In this document: piece by piece, positions 43,043-52,154 of the stretch
How the letters are laid out: each line of letters opens with the position of its first letter
Position numbering within the stretch: position 1 is the stretch's first letter
IMG/VR virus record: IMGVR_UViG_3300031957_002938
Location: 25,659-89,658 of that record
Reading direction: 5' to 3' (one strand)
DNA: 64,000 nucleotides
Origin: a virus
Made by a program: the position numbers and the translations under genes
The notes under the pieces: generated by a model
What the model was told of the DNA's origin: nothing
Seen by the model: the letters and a program-made list of their open reading frames with translations, nothing else
Databases searched by the model: none

Positions 43043-46000
43043 TGAACCAAACAGGCTATACAGTATTAAAAATACCCAAGACTGGTGCAGCTTTTGCATA
43101 CGCAAAACAAGCTAGAGATTTCGCTACTGGAGCTACAGGTGCAGGGGGATATTTACATACTACTGCAACTAATGAACAATGGAGAGATGTTAGGTTTGTA
43201 AGTGCAATTTTAGAAGGGTCTAGTTCTTTACCTGTATCTATCGGAGCTTCTTATTCGGATCTTTACACTGGGGTAACCACTGTTATTGGTGGGACAACCC
43301 CTATCGGAGATTTAAGATCGGAAGATGGACCTTACGTTACTGTAGGATCTTCAAGTTTATACTATACGAAAAAAGGTCAAGAATATGGAGGAGCTTTTTA
43401 TGCTGCGTATATCGGGGGAACTAATTCATTACCAACAAAAATAGGTGTTGGAACTACGGCTGGTGATGTAACTGCAAATGGATATTTTGAAGGGTCTTTC
43501 ACGACCAACGATATTCATGAATTTCAGACATCTTTTACTGCTGACTCTACAGATTTATCAAAAATTACAACTGGAAGTGGAGTTTATACAGAAGGAGCTG
43601 ACGTAACTTTACAGTTTAATATTTTAAACAGAAATGGAGAACAATTATCTTCAGCAGCACAAATAGCTGCCGATCCATTTGTAAGTGGGCAAAAAATAAG
43701 CATTCTAAACACAGATGGAACCATAGCTTTCTCTGATTATAGAATCGGTGGAGACTCTACTTTTACTTTTTCTAGCTCACAAAACATAGATGTCTTCGGG
43801 ACTTTTACTAGAAACTTCGGAATTAGAAATCAAGTAGTAAACCAAGATGGAGGAGTCCACACTAGTGAGTTTTATTTATATGCTAACACGGCTACTTTTG
43901 ATAAAGTATTTGTTAGGTCTTCGGGGCAAACAGTTTTAAATGAAAGCTATACAAATAATAGCCCCCCAAACACTGGTAGTATACCAACCTCAAGTGAAAG
44001 AGCAAATGCGCTTAAATATTTTAACAATCAACCGATAAATGATTCGGGTGTTACTGGGTTTATTGAGTTTGATTTAGGGTTTAATGAATCACCAAACTTC
44101 ACAAGTTTAGGGGATCTTGTTGTATTTTATGGAACTAGCGGAGACTTTACGACAAATAGAAGTTCTCTAGTAGGAAACTTCCCCCTTAATTCTGTGCAAG
44201 AGGGGCAAAGAATTAGACTAACGGCCAATGATGGGATTCCAGAGGGAACAGGTCTATTTTTCAAATTAGCTGCCGATACTGAAGTAGGATTTAATGAAGA
44301 GTTATTTAATGTAGGGCCATTTACTCTCGAACCAGAAGTAGAAGGCCCAGATTTAAATCTTTATAACCAAGGAGACCAAACTCTTGTAGGAGATTTCACA
44401 ATCGAAGGAGGATTAGAAGGAGATGACGCAGACGGAGGTAATCTCAATGTTAGTGGTAATGCGTTAGGAACAGGAGAGGCAGGAAGATTAACTGGTCCGA
44501 CAGGTATCCCTTATTTACTTTCTGGAGATGCCGCAGGAACCGAATCAGATACTTTACAAACTGTAACAGCTCGCGGAAACACTACTGTAGGTCTAGACGT
44601 AAATTTCCAAGATATTCTATATGTCGATCACACTAATGACAGAGTAGGAATAGGGACAATTAGCCCACAAACGCCTTTACATGTTGAATCAGAATCCTTC
44701 TTTGATGGTAATGTAGGTATAGGGACAATTAATCCAACACAAAAATTAGATGTAAATGGAATAATAACCAGTAAAGGGTTACAGACAAATACAACTAACA
44801 CTAATTACAACCTAATCAGTAGAAACAATGCAGGTAATTCACCGCTTTATGTTCAGTCTGCTAACTCAAATACTGATCAACCAATAGCCTTCTTTAGTTA
44901 TGGTAGTGCTACAGCAAATGCGGGGACTAAAATATTAAAAGTAGGAAAAGATAAAAGTTATTTTGATAATACTAATGTTGGTATAGGATCAACAATCCCA
45001 ACAGTCGCATTAGATGTCGCAGGAGCTGGCAAATTTACAAGTCAAGTAACAATACCCGCCACCCCTTTAGCCTCAACAGATGCTGCATCAAAAGGATATG
45101 TCGATGCTCAAGTAGGTTCGGCAGATACACTACAAGAAGTGGTGGACAATGGTAATGCTACAACTACTGATATTAATTATAATGGATCGAAGATTATCTT
45201 CAATGGAGACACTGATAAATCAATTGGTTACTCTACAGATAGCCCAGAAGGTTTGCTTCTCGGAACAGATGTAAAATCAATTAAGACAGCACATAGTGAC
45301 CAATTCACTTTATTCCCAAATCAATCAGTAGCTATTGGAGCATCTGCTGAAATTATTGGAGCTTCTCCAGCTACAGGGTCAGCAGTTCTCGGAGGGACAG
45401 GAAATCGTATCAGTGGACACTTCAATACTTTGGTCGGTGGCGCTCAAAACAAAATATCTGGAGACTTATTAGGTTTTAACTTTATCGGGGGTGGTTCTGG
45501 AATTGATGTAATAGATAGCCAATATTCTTCTAGTGTAGGCGGTTACAATAATGATGTTTTAGGTTCTGACTATTCAGTAATTGCTGGAGGTCATGGAAAC
45601 AAAGCCACTGGAGTAAATGGTATATTTATAGGTGGAGGTTTTGGTAACACAGCCAAAGGGGGTAGTTCGGTTATTGTCGGAGGCCAGAGCAATACAATCC
45701 ACGGTAATAGCAACCGTAGTTTTATCGGAGCTGGAGCATCAAATGTTATAAGTGGAGAGGAAAATGTCATAGGAGGCGGTAATAATCATCTAATCGAAGG
45801 AAGTCGCTCTGTTATTCTTGGTGGTGACTTTAACGAAATCAAAGCCGATGACGGTGTAGTCGCTGGTTCTTATTCTAAAGTCCAAGCGGGGCATGGGGGA
45901 GCTTTTGTATTTAGTGATTCTAATTCCACGCCAACATTATCCACTGGTGCGAATGCAATGGTATTAAATTTCGCTGGTGGCGTTCATGTGCCTACCAGTG

Positions 46001-49000
46001 GAGTATTCGGACAAGGCTTATTTGTTAGTGGTGTTCCTGTTTTGACTGGCGAGAATAATCCAGCAGAGGCTGATACTTTACAGACTGTTACTGATCGTGG
46101 CGCTACCACCACTAATAGTATCACGGTAGGACTTACATTAGATGTCGCCGATTCTGTAAGACATGCTGGTGATACAGATACAAGATTAGACTTCGCTCCA
46201 GATCAGGTGAAACTTGTTTCTAATGGCATAACACGTTTACAAACGGAAAACGCTGGAGTCATTATTAATGAAGGAGGTGTTTCTGCCGACTTTAGAGTCG
46301 AGGGTGACACTGATACTCACGCATTATTTGTAGATGGCTCTGCTGATAATGTAGGTATAGGCGTAAATACCCCTACAACGAAATTAGCAGTTGATGGGAC
46401 GATATCTGGCGTTAGTGGACAATTTGATCAAGGCTTGTTCATAAGCGGTGTCCCAGTGTCAACGGGTTCTGCCGCTGAAGCGGATACTCTACAAACTGTC
46501 ACAGATCGCGGTGCTACTAGCACCAATGCTATTAGCGTATCTAATGTTGTAACAGCTAACCAGTTCAATGTGGGTAATGAAGGTAAGGTTATCTCTACCT
46601 CCACATTAGGTCTTCAACTCCAAGCTAATAGCACAGATAAGCCAATTATATTTTCCACTAACAGTGGAGGTATGACTGAAAGGATGCGTATTACAAGGAC
46701 GGGTGTCGGAATAGGTGTGCCAGATCCTGTGGAAATGTTAGAGTTGGGTGCAGGAGGAAGAATAGGATTAACAGATTCTGCTGGGACATATGATAGTGTT
46801 GTTTATAATGATGGCTCTACTTTCAAAGTAGCTGACGGTGCGGGTAGTTATCATGTTGATAAAATCAATCTATTAGGTCTATTAGACTTAGGTGTTGGGC
46901 ATACTATCAAAGGAGTAGATAACTCAATTATAGCAAACAAAGATATTTTAGCACCAAAAGATGGAAGTTTTGGTTTTAGAACTTACGGAGCTACTAATCA
47001 ATACGATGCAATAAGTTCTCAATTCATTGATAACAACAACAATGCATTGTCATTTAATGTAAAAGCTGGTGGCACTACGTCAGAAGCCTTCCGTATAGAC
47101 AAAGATGGAAACATAGGTGTCGATACGACTGCTCCATTAGCTAAACTTGACGTTAGAGGTGACATCTCTGGTTCTGGTAGTTTTTTAGGCACTGGCGTAG
47201 GTAATCGCATAACAAATAACGGTGTTCCTTATCTCCTTTCAGGTGATTCACCAGCAGAAACCCAAACTCTTCAAGACGTTTGTGATAACGGCAACACAAC
47301 CACTACTGCCGTTAATATTAGTGGAGATATAACTGTAGCTAATAATATATTTAAAAATGTAGAAAATTCATCTTTAGGACTATATGGAGGATCAGATACA
47401 CTCACTAATGATGGGTTTATAAAGATTCATGGCAACGCAAACAATTGGGGTAAAGTCCAAACTAACATAGGATATGATGCCACAAATAGTAAGGCTCATT
47501 GGACATTAAATAATACCACAGAGTTAATGACTCTGAAGGGAGATGGCTCTTTAGGTCTAGGAACAACCGCTCCAACTGAAACATTAGATGTAAGAGGAAC
47601 CACACTTTTGTCTGGAGATGTAACAGTCGCAGATGGCAAAGATATACTATTAGACGGTCACAGTTCGCAAATTCAGTTTGATACTACTAGTAACTTTATA
47701 GATAAAAGTTCTGATTCTAGTATGCGTATTAGAGTTTCGGATAATAGTGCGACTTTAAGACATGAGCTTCTAGGTGCTAGAGAACACGACATGAACTTTA
47801 GGTGGTTCCAAGGTCCACACTCTAGTTCTTTTAAAGAACTAATGACCCTTAGTGCGAGCGGTCGCCTTCGTATTGGACAGGATACAGACGGTTCTGTGCC
47901 TCTGACCACGCTGGACGTAAGAGGAGATATCTCTGGTTCAGGTAGTTTCTTGGGAACAGGAGACGGAAATAGAATTACCAATAACGGTGTGCCTTACCTC
48001 CTCTCTGGAGATTCTCCTGCGGAGAATGACACACTGCAAGATGTCACGACTCGCGGCAACAGCACAAGCACTTCGATTCTTTCTACTGGCCCACACATCT
48101 CTGGTGTTACGGGATTATACAGCGATAAGGTGGGGATAGGAACAGATAATCCTCAAGAAAAACTTCATGTAGATGAAGGCTATATACTAGCTGATGGCGC
48201 GTCTACAAATCACGGATTTGAATTAAGAAGAGATTCTTCTGATACTTTCCAAATAAGACATTTAGGAGGTAATTTTACTATAAATAACCTTACAGATAAC
48301 CGCAAAGATTTATCTATTGATGGAGATGGTAATGTTGGTATTGGAACAAATGCTCCATCAGAGAGATTAGATATAGTATCAGGTCATATAAGCGTCCAAT
48401 CCAATCCAGTTGGTGGTATAACTCCTCCAGTTTTAACTATAGGACAAGTTAATAATGCTTATCAAGCAGGATTAATATCTGACACCCATGTAACCCTTAA
48501 ATCAACTAACGGGGCTGGAAACATCTACTTCCAACCTGGAAATGCACAAGGGTCCCGCTCCATTGTGAAGAATGATGGCAAAATGGGGGTCAATACTGTT
48601 AGCCCAAACTCCACACTGCATGTCAATGGAGATATTACTGGAGCAGGAGATGTTTTAGGAACAGGTGTTGGTAATAGAATTACCAATAACGGCACACCTT
48701 ATCTACTCTCTGGAGATTCTCCTGCGGAAACGCAAACTCTTCAAGACGTTTGCGACAATGGGAATACAACTACAACTTCCATAATTTCCACGGGACCGCA
48801 CATCTCTGGAGTCACGGGACTGTATAGCACAGTAAAAATAGGAGAAGATGGAGTTGCTGGCGGGAGATTAATTACCGCCGACTCAATGATTTTCCAAATT
48901 GATTGCGACAATACCTCTAGCTCATCAAGCTATAGGTTTAGGAAAGATAGCACAGTTGACGCTGGGACTGAACTAATGCGTATCCAAGAAGATGGTAACG

Positions 49001-51957
49001 TAGGTATAGGAACAGATGCTCCATCTAGCACCCTTGAAGTTGTAGGTCATACAATATCGATAAGCACAACAGGTATTGTTGGTAAGGGGTTCCATTTAGG
49101 AGATTCTTATGGCTCTTTAGGTCTATTTGGCTCTTCAGATGTAGGAACACACTATAATCCAGAAAGTATTACTGTCTCTGCTGGTAATAGAAATGAGTCA
49201 AATAGTGCTTATATAGATATTTATAGTAGATTTGGTAGCACCGCTAGTTCATTTGGTGATATAGATCTTCGTGCTGGTTACAGTTCTGCTAGCAACATGG
49301 AGGGTGATATTAGTTTATATACATCTGGTCAAAATAGATTAATAGCAAAACACGATGGTAATGTAGGGGTAGGAACATCTAGTCCAGACGCGCATTTAAA
49401 TGTATATAATACAGGAATAACTTCAAGTGTAGCTGATGTTCATATTGTCGGCTCTGGTAATACTTATGGTTTACTTTATGAGAGATTAAGAAATGATTCT
49501 CTTATTGTTTCTAAATCAACAAGTGCTGGTTCTTATTTTAAAACAGATTCAGCTACTCCTTCTTTCCAAGGTTATGAAATTGGGACAAACTGGTTCTTGG
49601 GCCAATATGGTTATAATGACTTTAGAATAACCGATGGGTCAAAGAGTGGTGGAACTGCCGCATTGACGATTCAAGATTCTACTCAAAATGTTGGTATAGG
49701 GACAACTGTTCCATCTCAAACACTCCACGTTAAAGGTATTGGTATGATTGAAGATACCAGTTCCACTGCTTATGGAACACTTCAATTTGGAACTAATACC
49801 TCACGTTATATACGTGGTAATTCTGCTGAATTACAAGTTGGTTCTACGATACAGCAACTTCATTTCCAAAACACAAGTGCTGCTGGACAAATCGCCTCAA
49901 GCGCAGCAGACGGAACAGACGCAATCCAAATACTTGCTAGAACTGTTCATACTTCTGCTAATATACTGGAAGTAGTAAATGGCAATGGAGCAGCACCAAT
50001 ATTTACTATTGATTATACTGGTAATGCAGAGGTCACTGGCAGTATCTATGGAACAGGCGCGGGAAATAGAATTACCAAAGATGGAATACCTTATCTGCTT
50101 TCTGGAGATTCTCCTGCGGAGACTCAAACTCTCCAAGACGTTTGTGACAATGGTAATACCACAACGACTTCCATTCTCTCCTCTGGCCCTTATATTTCTG
50201 GGGTTACAGGATTATTTGAAGGGTCTGCGCAAGTCAAAGGCGCTAATAGTTGGGCTGGAGTAGACACCCAAGGTGGCGCTATATATATGTCTGAACTGGG
50301 CAAAGGTCTTCTTGGTAACATGGGTAGTAACTACGCTAGACCACTGATTAGTTCAACAACCCAAACCATAAATATTGGCAGCGACGGAACAAGCGCAATA
50401 AGAAACATTAAATATAATGCTGGTAATGGTGCTGGAGCAGCAGATAGCGAACATAATTTCTACACTAGCGGATCTAACAATAGATTTCATATCGCAAAAG
50501 ACGGTAATGTCGGTATAAACTACGATGATCCTCAATCAAAACTTGATGTCAGATTAGCTGTCGGCGGCACTTCACCTTTAATGGATGCTGGTAATGTTAA
50601 TAACCTTTTAACTTTACGAGTTCCCAATAACTCTGATCCTGCAAGTGTTGCAAACACAGGCGCTAAGTGGGGAATGAAATTAAGAGGTTATATTACCGAT
50701 GCTTCTAATCCAAATAGAAAAACCGCTGCTGTTTACGCTGTTTCTGAAGACTCTTTAGGTTATAACAGAAAAGTTGGGATGGCCTTACACACAAGTCCAT
50801 TCGATGCAGATCATGTAGAGAGAGTTCGTATAGATTGTGATGGTAATGTTGGTATAGGGACAACAAATCCTGTTCAAGAATTACAAGTTAATGGCAATAT
50901 TTATGCAGCAGGAGGACACTTCTTTGTAGATAATGATAAATCTTTAACTGCTGTTGGTGATTTACGTTTAAGAACAAACAATGGAACCACAGCAGTTTTC
51001 ATAGATACAAGTCAAGATGTTGGTATAGGAACAACTAGTCCAGCAGCGAAACTGCATGTAGCAGACTCTAGTAGCACCTCACCGATTAGGGCTTATAACG
51101 GATCATATTACGCTTCTATAGGAGCAAATAATAACGCTGCATGGGTTCAGGCGGGAGGAAGCCCAACCCACGGGTTACGTTTATCCGCTGGGGCCAATGG
51201 AGCAATGTCTGTATATGCTTCTCGCGGCGTAGCAATAGGAGAATACCCTACAACAGATCCAGGAGCAGATAATTTTACTGTCGCAGGTAATGTTGGTATA
51301 GGAACAAATAGTCCAAGTTCCACATTACATGTTTACGATTCAGCAGGACCAACTATAAAGTTTGAAAGAAATAGTAACTCTAATCTAGAATTTATATTTG
51401 GAACTGCTAACACTTCAATTATAGGAGCAGGAGAACTTCAATTTAGAGCTAATGGTGGTACTTCTAATAAGTTTGTAATCAATAATTCTTTGATTACAGC
51501 AAGTGCTGATTTATATGTTAATGCAAATGTAGGTATAGGAACTTCTTCTCCAAGCTATGAACTTGATGTAAATGGAACAACAAGATCTACATACTACATA
51601 GGTGGTGCTTACTTGGAGGAGAACGCATCCTCTAGCAAACTAAAGTTATACCCTGATGGCACAGTCCTTGTAATAAATAAAGATGGAGAACTTGAGCCAT
51701 GTAAAAAAGAAAATGACACTTTAGTCTTTGGTGTCACAAAGGTAGACTTTGATTCTCCTGTAGTGCTTGGTGCAGAGCCTGTTCTTGTAACAGGGCCAGT
51801 CGAAGTGGGTGATTATATTGTGACTTCAAATAAACAAGGTCATGGACAAGCGGCGAAAGATCTTTGGAAAATAAAAGTAGGAACTGTTATTGCACAAGCT
51901 ATGGAAAGTGGTGATGGAGAATCTTATAATATAAAAGCGATGATTAGAAAAATGTAA
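43042..51957 (+). CDS. Giant tail fibre with VGIGT-type repeats (2971 aa)
   Basis: The first 470 residues form fibre attachment domains. Then about 19 copies of a 14-residue motif of type N-V-G-I-G-T-x-x-P-x-x-x-L-x-V are spaced 60-150 residues apart; larger modules (NRITNNGVPYLLSGDSPAE, then TLQDVCDNGNTTTT) recur at least five times. Residues about 750-960 form a YadA-head-like beta roll (VAIGASAEIIGASPATGS, SVGGYNNDVLGSDYSVIAGG). The last 115 residues (VLVTGPVEVGDYIVTSNKQG, ending YNIKAMIRKM) resemble the C-terminus of fibres from marine phages. It is probably a long trimeric receptor-binding fibre. Confidence 0.88.
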   Translation: MNQTGYTVLKIPKTGAAFAYAKQARDFATGATGAGGYLHTTATNEQWRDVRFVSAILEGSSSLPVSIGASYSDLYTGVTTVIGGTTPIGDLRSEDGPYVTVGSSSLYYTKKGQEYGGAFYAAYIGGTNSLPTKIGVGTTAGDVTANGYFEGSFTTNDIHEFQTSFTADSTDLSKITTGSGVYTEGADVTLQFNILNRNGEQLSSAAQIAADPFVSGQKISILNTDGTIAFSDYRIGGDSTFTFSSSQNIDVFGTFTRNFGIRNQVVNQDGGVHTSEFYLYANTATFDKVFVRSSGQTVLNESYTNNSPPNTGSIPTSSERANALKYFNNQPINDSGVTGFIEFDLGFNESPNFTSLGDLVVFYGTSGDFTTNRSSLVGNFPLNSVQEGQRIRLTANDGIPEGTGLFFKLAADTEVGFNEELFNVGPFTLEPEVEGPDLNLYNQGDQTLVGDFTIEGGLEGDDADGGNLNVSGNALGTGEAGRLTGPTGIPYLLSGDAAGTESDTLQTVTARGNTTVGLDVNFQDILYVDHTNDRVGIGTISPQTPLHVESESFFDGNVGIGTINPTQKLDVNGIITSKGLQTNTTNTNYNLISRNNAGNSPLYVQSANSNTDQPIAFFSYGSATANAGTKILKVGKDKSYFDNTNVGIGSTIPTVALDVAGAGKFTSQVTIPATPLASTDAASKGYVDAQVGSADTLQEVVDNGNATTTDINYNGSKIIFNGDTDKSIGYSTDSPEGLLLGTDVKSIKTAHSDQFTLFPNQSVAIGASAEIIGASPATGSAVLGGTGNRISGHFNTLVGGAQNKISGDLLGFNFIGGGSGIDVIDSQYSSSVGGYNNDVLGSDYSVIAGGHGNKATGVNGIFIGGGFGNTAKGGSSVIVGGQSNTIHGNSNRSFIGAGASNVISGEENVIGGGNNHLIEGSRSVILGGDFNEIKADDGVVAGSYSKVQAGHGGAFVFSDSNSTPTLSTGANAMVLNFAGGVHVPTSGVFGQGLFVSGVPVLTGENNPAEADTLQTVTDRGATTTNSITVGLTLDVADSVRHAGDTDTRLDFAPDQVKLVSNGITRLQTENAGVIINEGGVSADFRVEGDTDTHALFVDGSADNVGIGVNTPTTKLAVDGTISGVSGQFDQGLFISGVPVSTGSAAEADTLQTVTDRGATSTNAISVSNVVTANQFNVGNEGKVISTSTLGLQLQANSTDKPIIFSTNSGGMTERMRITRTGVGIGVPDPVEMLELGAGGRIGLTDSAGTYDSVVYNDGSTFKVADGAGSYHVDKINLLGLLDLGVGHTIKGVDNSIIANKDILAPKDGSFGFRTYGATNQYDAISSQFIDNNNNALSFNVKAGGTTSEAFRIDKDGNIGVDTTAPLAKLDVRGDISGSGSFLGTGVGNRITNNGVPYLLSGDSPAETQTLQDVCDNGNTTTTAVNISGDITVANNIFKNVENSSLGLYGGSDTLTNDGFIKIHGNANNWGKVQTNIGYDATNSKAHWTLNNTTELMTLKGDGSLGLGTTAPTETLDVRGTTLLSGDVTVADGKDILLDGHSSQIQFDTTSNFIDKSSDSSMRIRVSDNSATLRHELLGAREHDMNFRWFQGPHSSSFKELMTLSASGRLRIGQDTDGSVPLTTLDVRGDISGSGSFLGTGDGNRITNNGVPYLLSGDSPAENDTLQDVTTRGNSTSTSILSTGPHISGVTGLYSDKVGIGTDNPQEKLHVDEGYILADGASTNHGFELRRDSSDTFQIRHLGGNFTINNLTDNRKDLSIDGDGNVGIGTNAPSERLDIVSGHISVQSNPVGGITPPVLTIGQVNNAYQAGLISDTHVTLKSTNGAGNIYFQPGNAQGSRSIVKNDGKMGVNTVSPNSTLHVNGDITGAGDVLGTGVGNRITNNGTPYLLSGDSPAETQTLQDVCDNGNTTTTSIISTGPHISGVTGLYSTVKIGEDGVAGGRLITADSMIFQIDCDNTSSSSSYRFRKDSTVDAGTELMRIQEDGNVGIGTDAPSSTLEVVGHTISISTTGIVGKGFHLGDSYGSLGLFGSSDVGTHYNPESITVSAGNRNESNSAYIDIYSRFGSTASSFGDIDLRAGYSSASNMEGDISLYTSGQNRLIAKHDGNVGVGTSSPDAHLNVYNTGITSSVADVHIVGSGNTYGLLYERLRNDSLIVSKSTSAGSYFKTDSATPSFQGYEIGTNWFLGQYGYNDFRITDGSKSGGTAALTIQDSTQNVGIGTTVPSQTLHVKGIGMIEDTSSTAYGTLQFGTNTSRYIRGNSAELQVGSTIQQLHFQNTSAAGQIASSAADGTDAIQILARTVHTSANILEVVNGNGAAPIFTIDYTGNAEVTGSIYGTGAGNRITKDGIPYLLSGDSPAETQTLQDVCDNGNTTTTSILSSGPYISGVTGLFEGSAQVKGANSWAGVDTQGGAIYMSELGKGLLGNMGSNYARPLISSTTQTINIGSDGTSAIRNIKYNAGNGAGAADSEHNFYTSGSNNRFHIAKDGNVGINYDDPQSKLDVRLAVGGTSPLMDAGNVNNLLTLRVPNNSDPASVANTGAKWGMKLRGYITDASNPNRKTAAVYAVSEDSLGYNRKVGMALHTSPFDADHVERVRIDCDGNVGIGTTNPVQELQVNGNIYAAGGHFFVDNDKSLTAVGDLRLRTNNGTTAVFIDTSQDVGIGTTSPAAKLHVADSSSTSPIRAYNGSYYASIGANNNAAWVQAGGSPTHGLRLSAGANGAMSVYASRGVAIGEYPTTDPGADNFTVAGNVGIGTNSPSSTLHVYDSAGPTIKFERNSNSNLEFIFGTANTSIIGAGELQFRANGGTSNKFVINNSLITASADLYVNANVGIGTSSPSYELDVNGTTRSTYYIGGAYLEENASSSKLKLYPDGTVLVINKDGELEPCKKENDTLVFGVTKVDFDSPVVLGAEPVLVTGPVEVGDYIVTSNKQGHGQAAKDLWKIKVGTVIAQAMESGDGESYNIKAMIRKM

Positions 51958-52154
51958 TGAGAGTTTATTTTAAATATAATAAAAACACAGACGAGACCTC
52001 TCTTTATGGAGATGAAGAGGCTCTAAAATTATTCGAGGTAGAAAATATCACAAATAATGAAGAAGAAGTTTTATTGAGCGTTGTCATACAAACAGATTTA
52101 GGCTCGCTGGCAGCGCCCCCAACACTAGAAGAGGAGGAATTCGAAAATGGCTAA
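51957..52154 (+). CDS. Small acidic protein between fibre genes (65 aa)
   Basis: The start overlaps the fibre stop (TAATG) and the end overlaps the next gene by 8 bases. The product (MRVYFKYNKNTDETSLYGDE, ending TLEEEEFENG) is acidic. Fibre genes are often followed by small chaperones or adaptors, so an assembly role is plausible. Its 3' codons (EEEEF) supply the Shine-Dalgarno sequence of the spike gene. Confidence 0.65.
   Translation: MRVYFKYNKNTDETSLYGDEEALKLFEVENITNNEEEVLLSVVIQTDLGSLAAPPTLEEEEFENG
52131..52137 (+). promoter_or_regulatory. Strong Shine-Dalgarno site of the spike gene
   Basis: GAGGAGG, 9 bases before the ATG at 52147, is one of very few canonical ribosome binding sites in the window. 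It fixes the start of the 887-residue protein. Confidence 0.75.

Noticed and set aside
47673-47981. Antisense frames within the giant fibres (47019, 47673, 55854, 56451, 59172, 61356)
   Set aside because: They contain the reverse translation of the V-G-I-G-T repeats (strings of V-P-I-P-T-L), a repeat artefact rather than separate genes.
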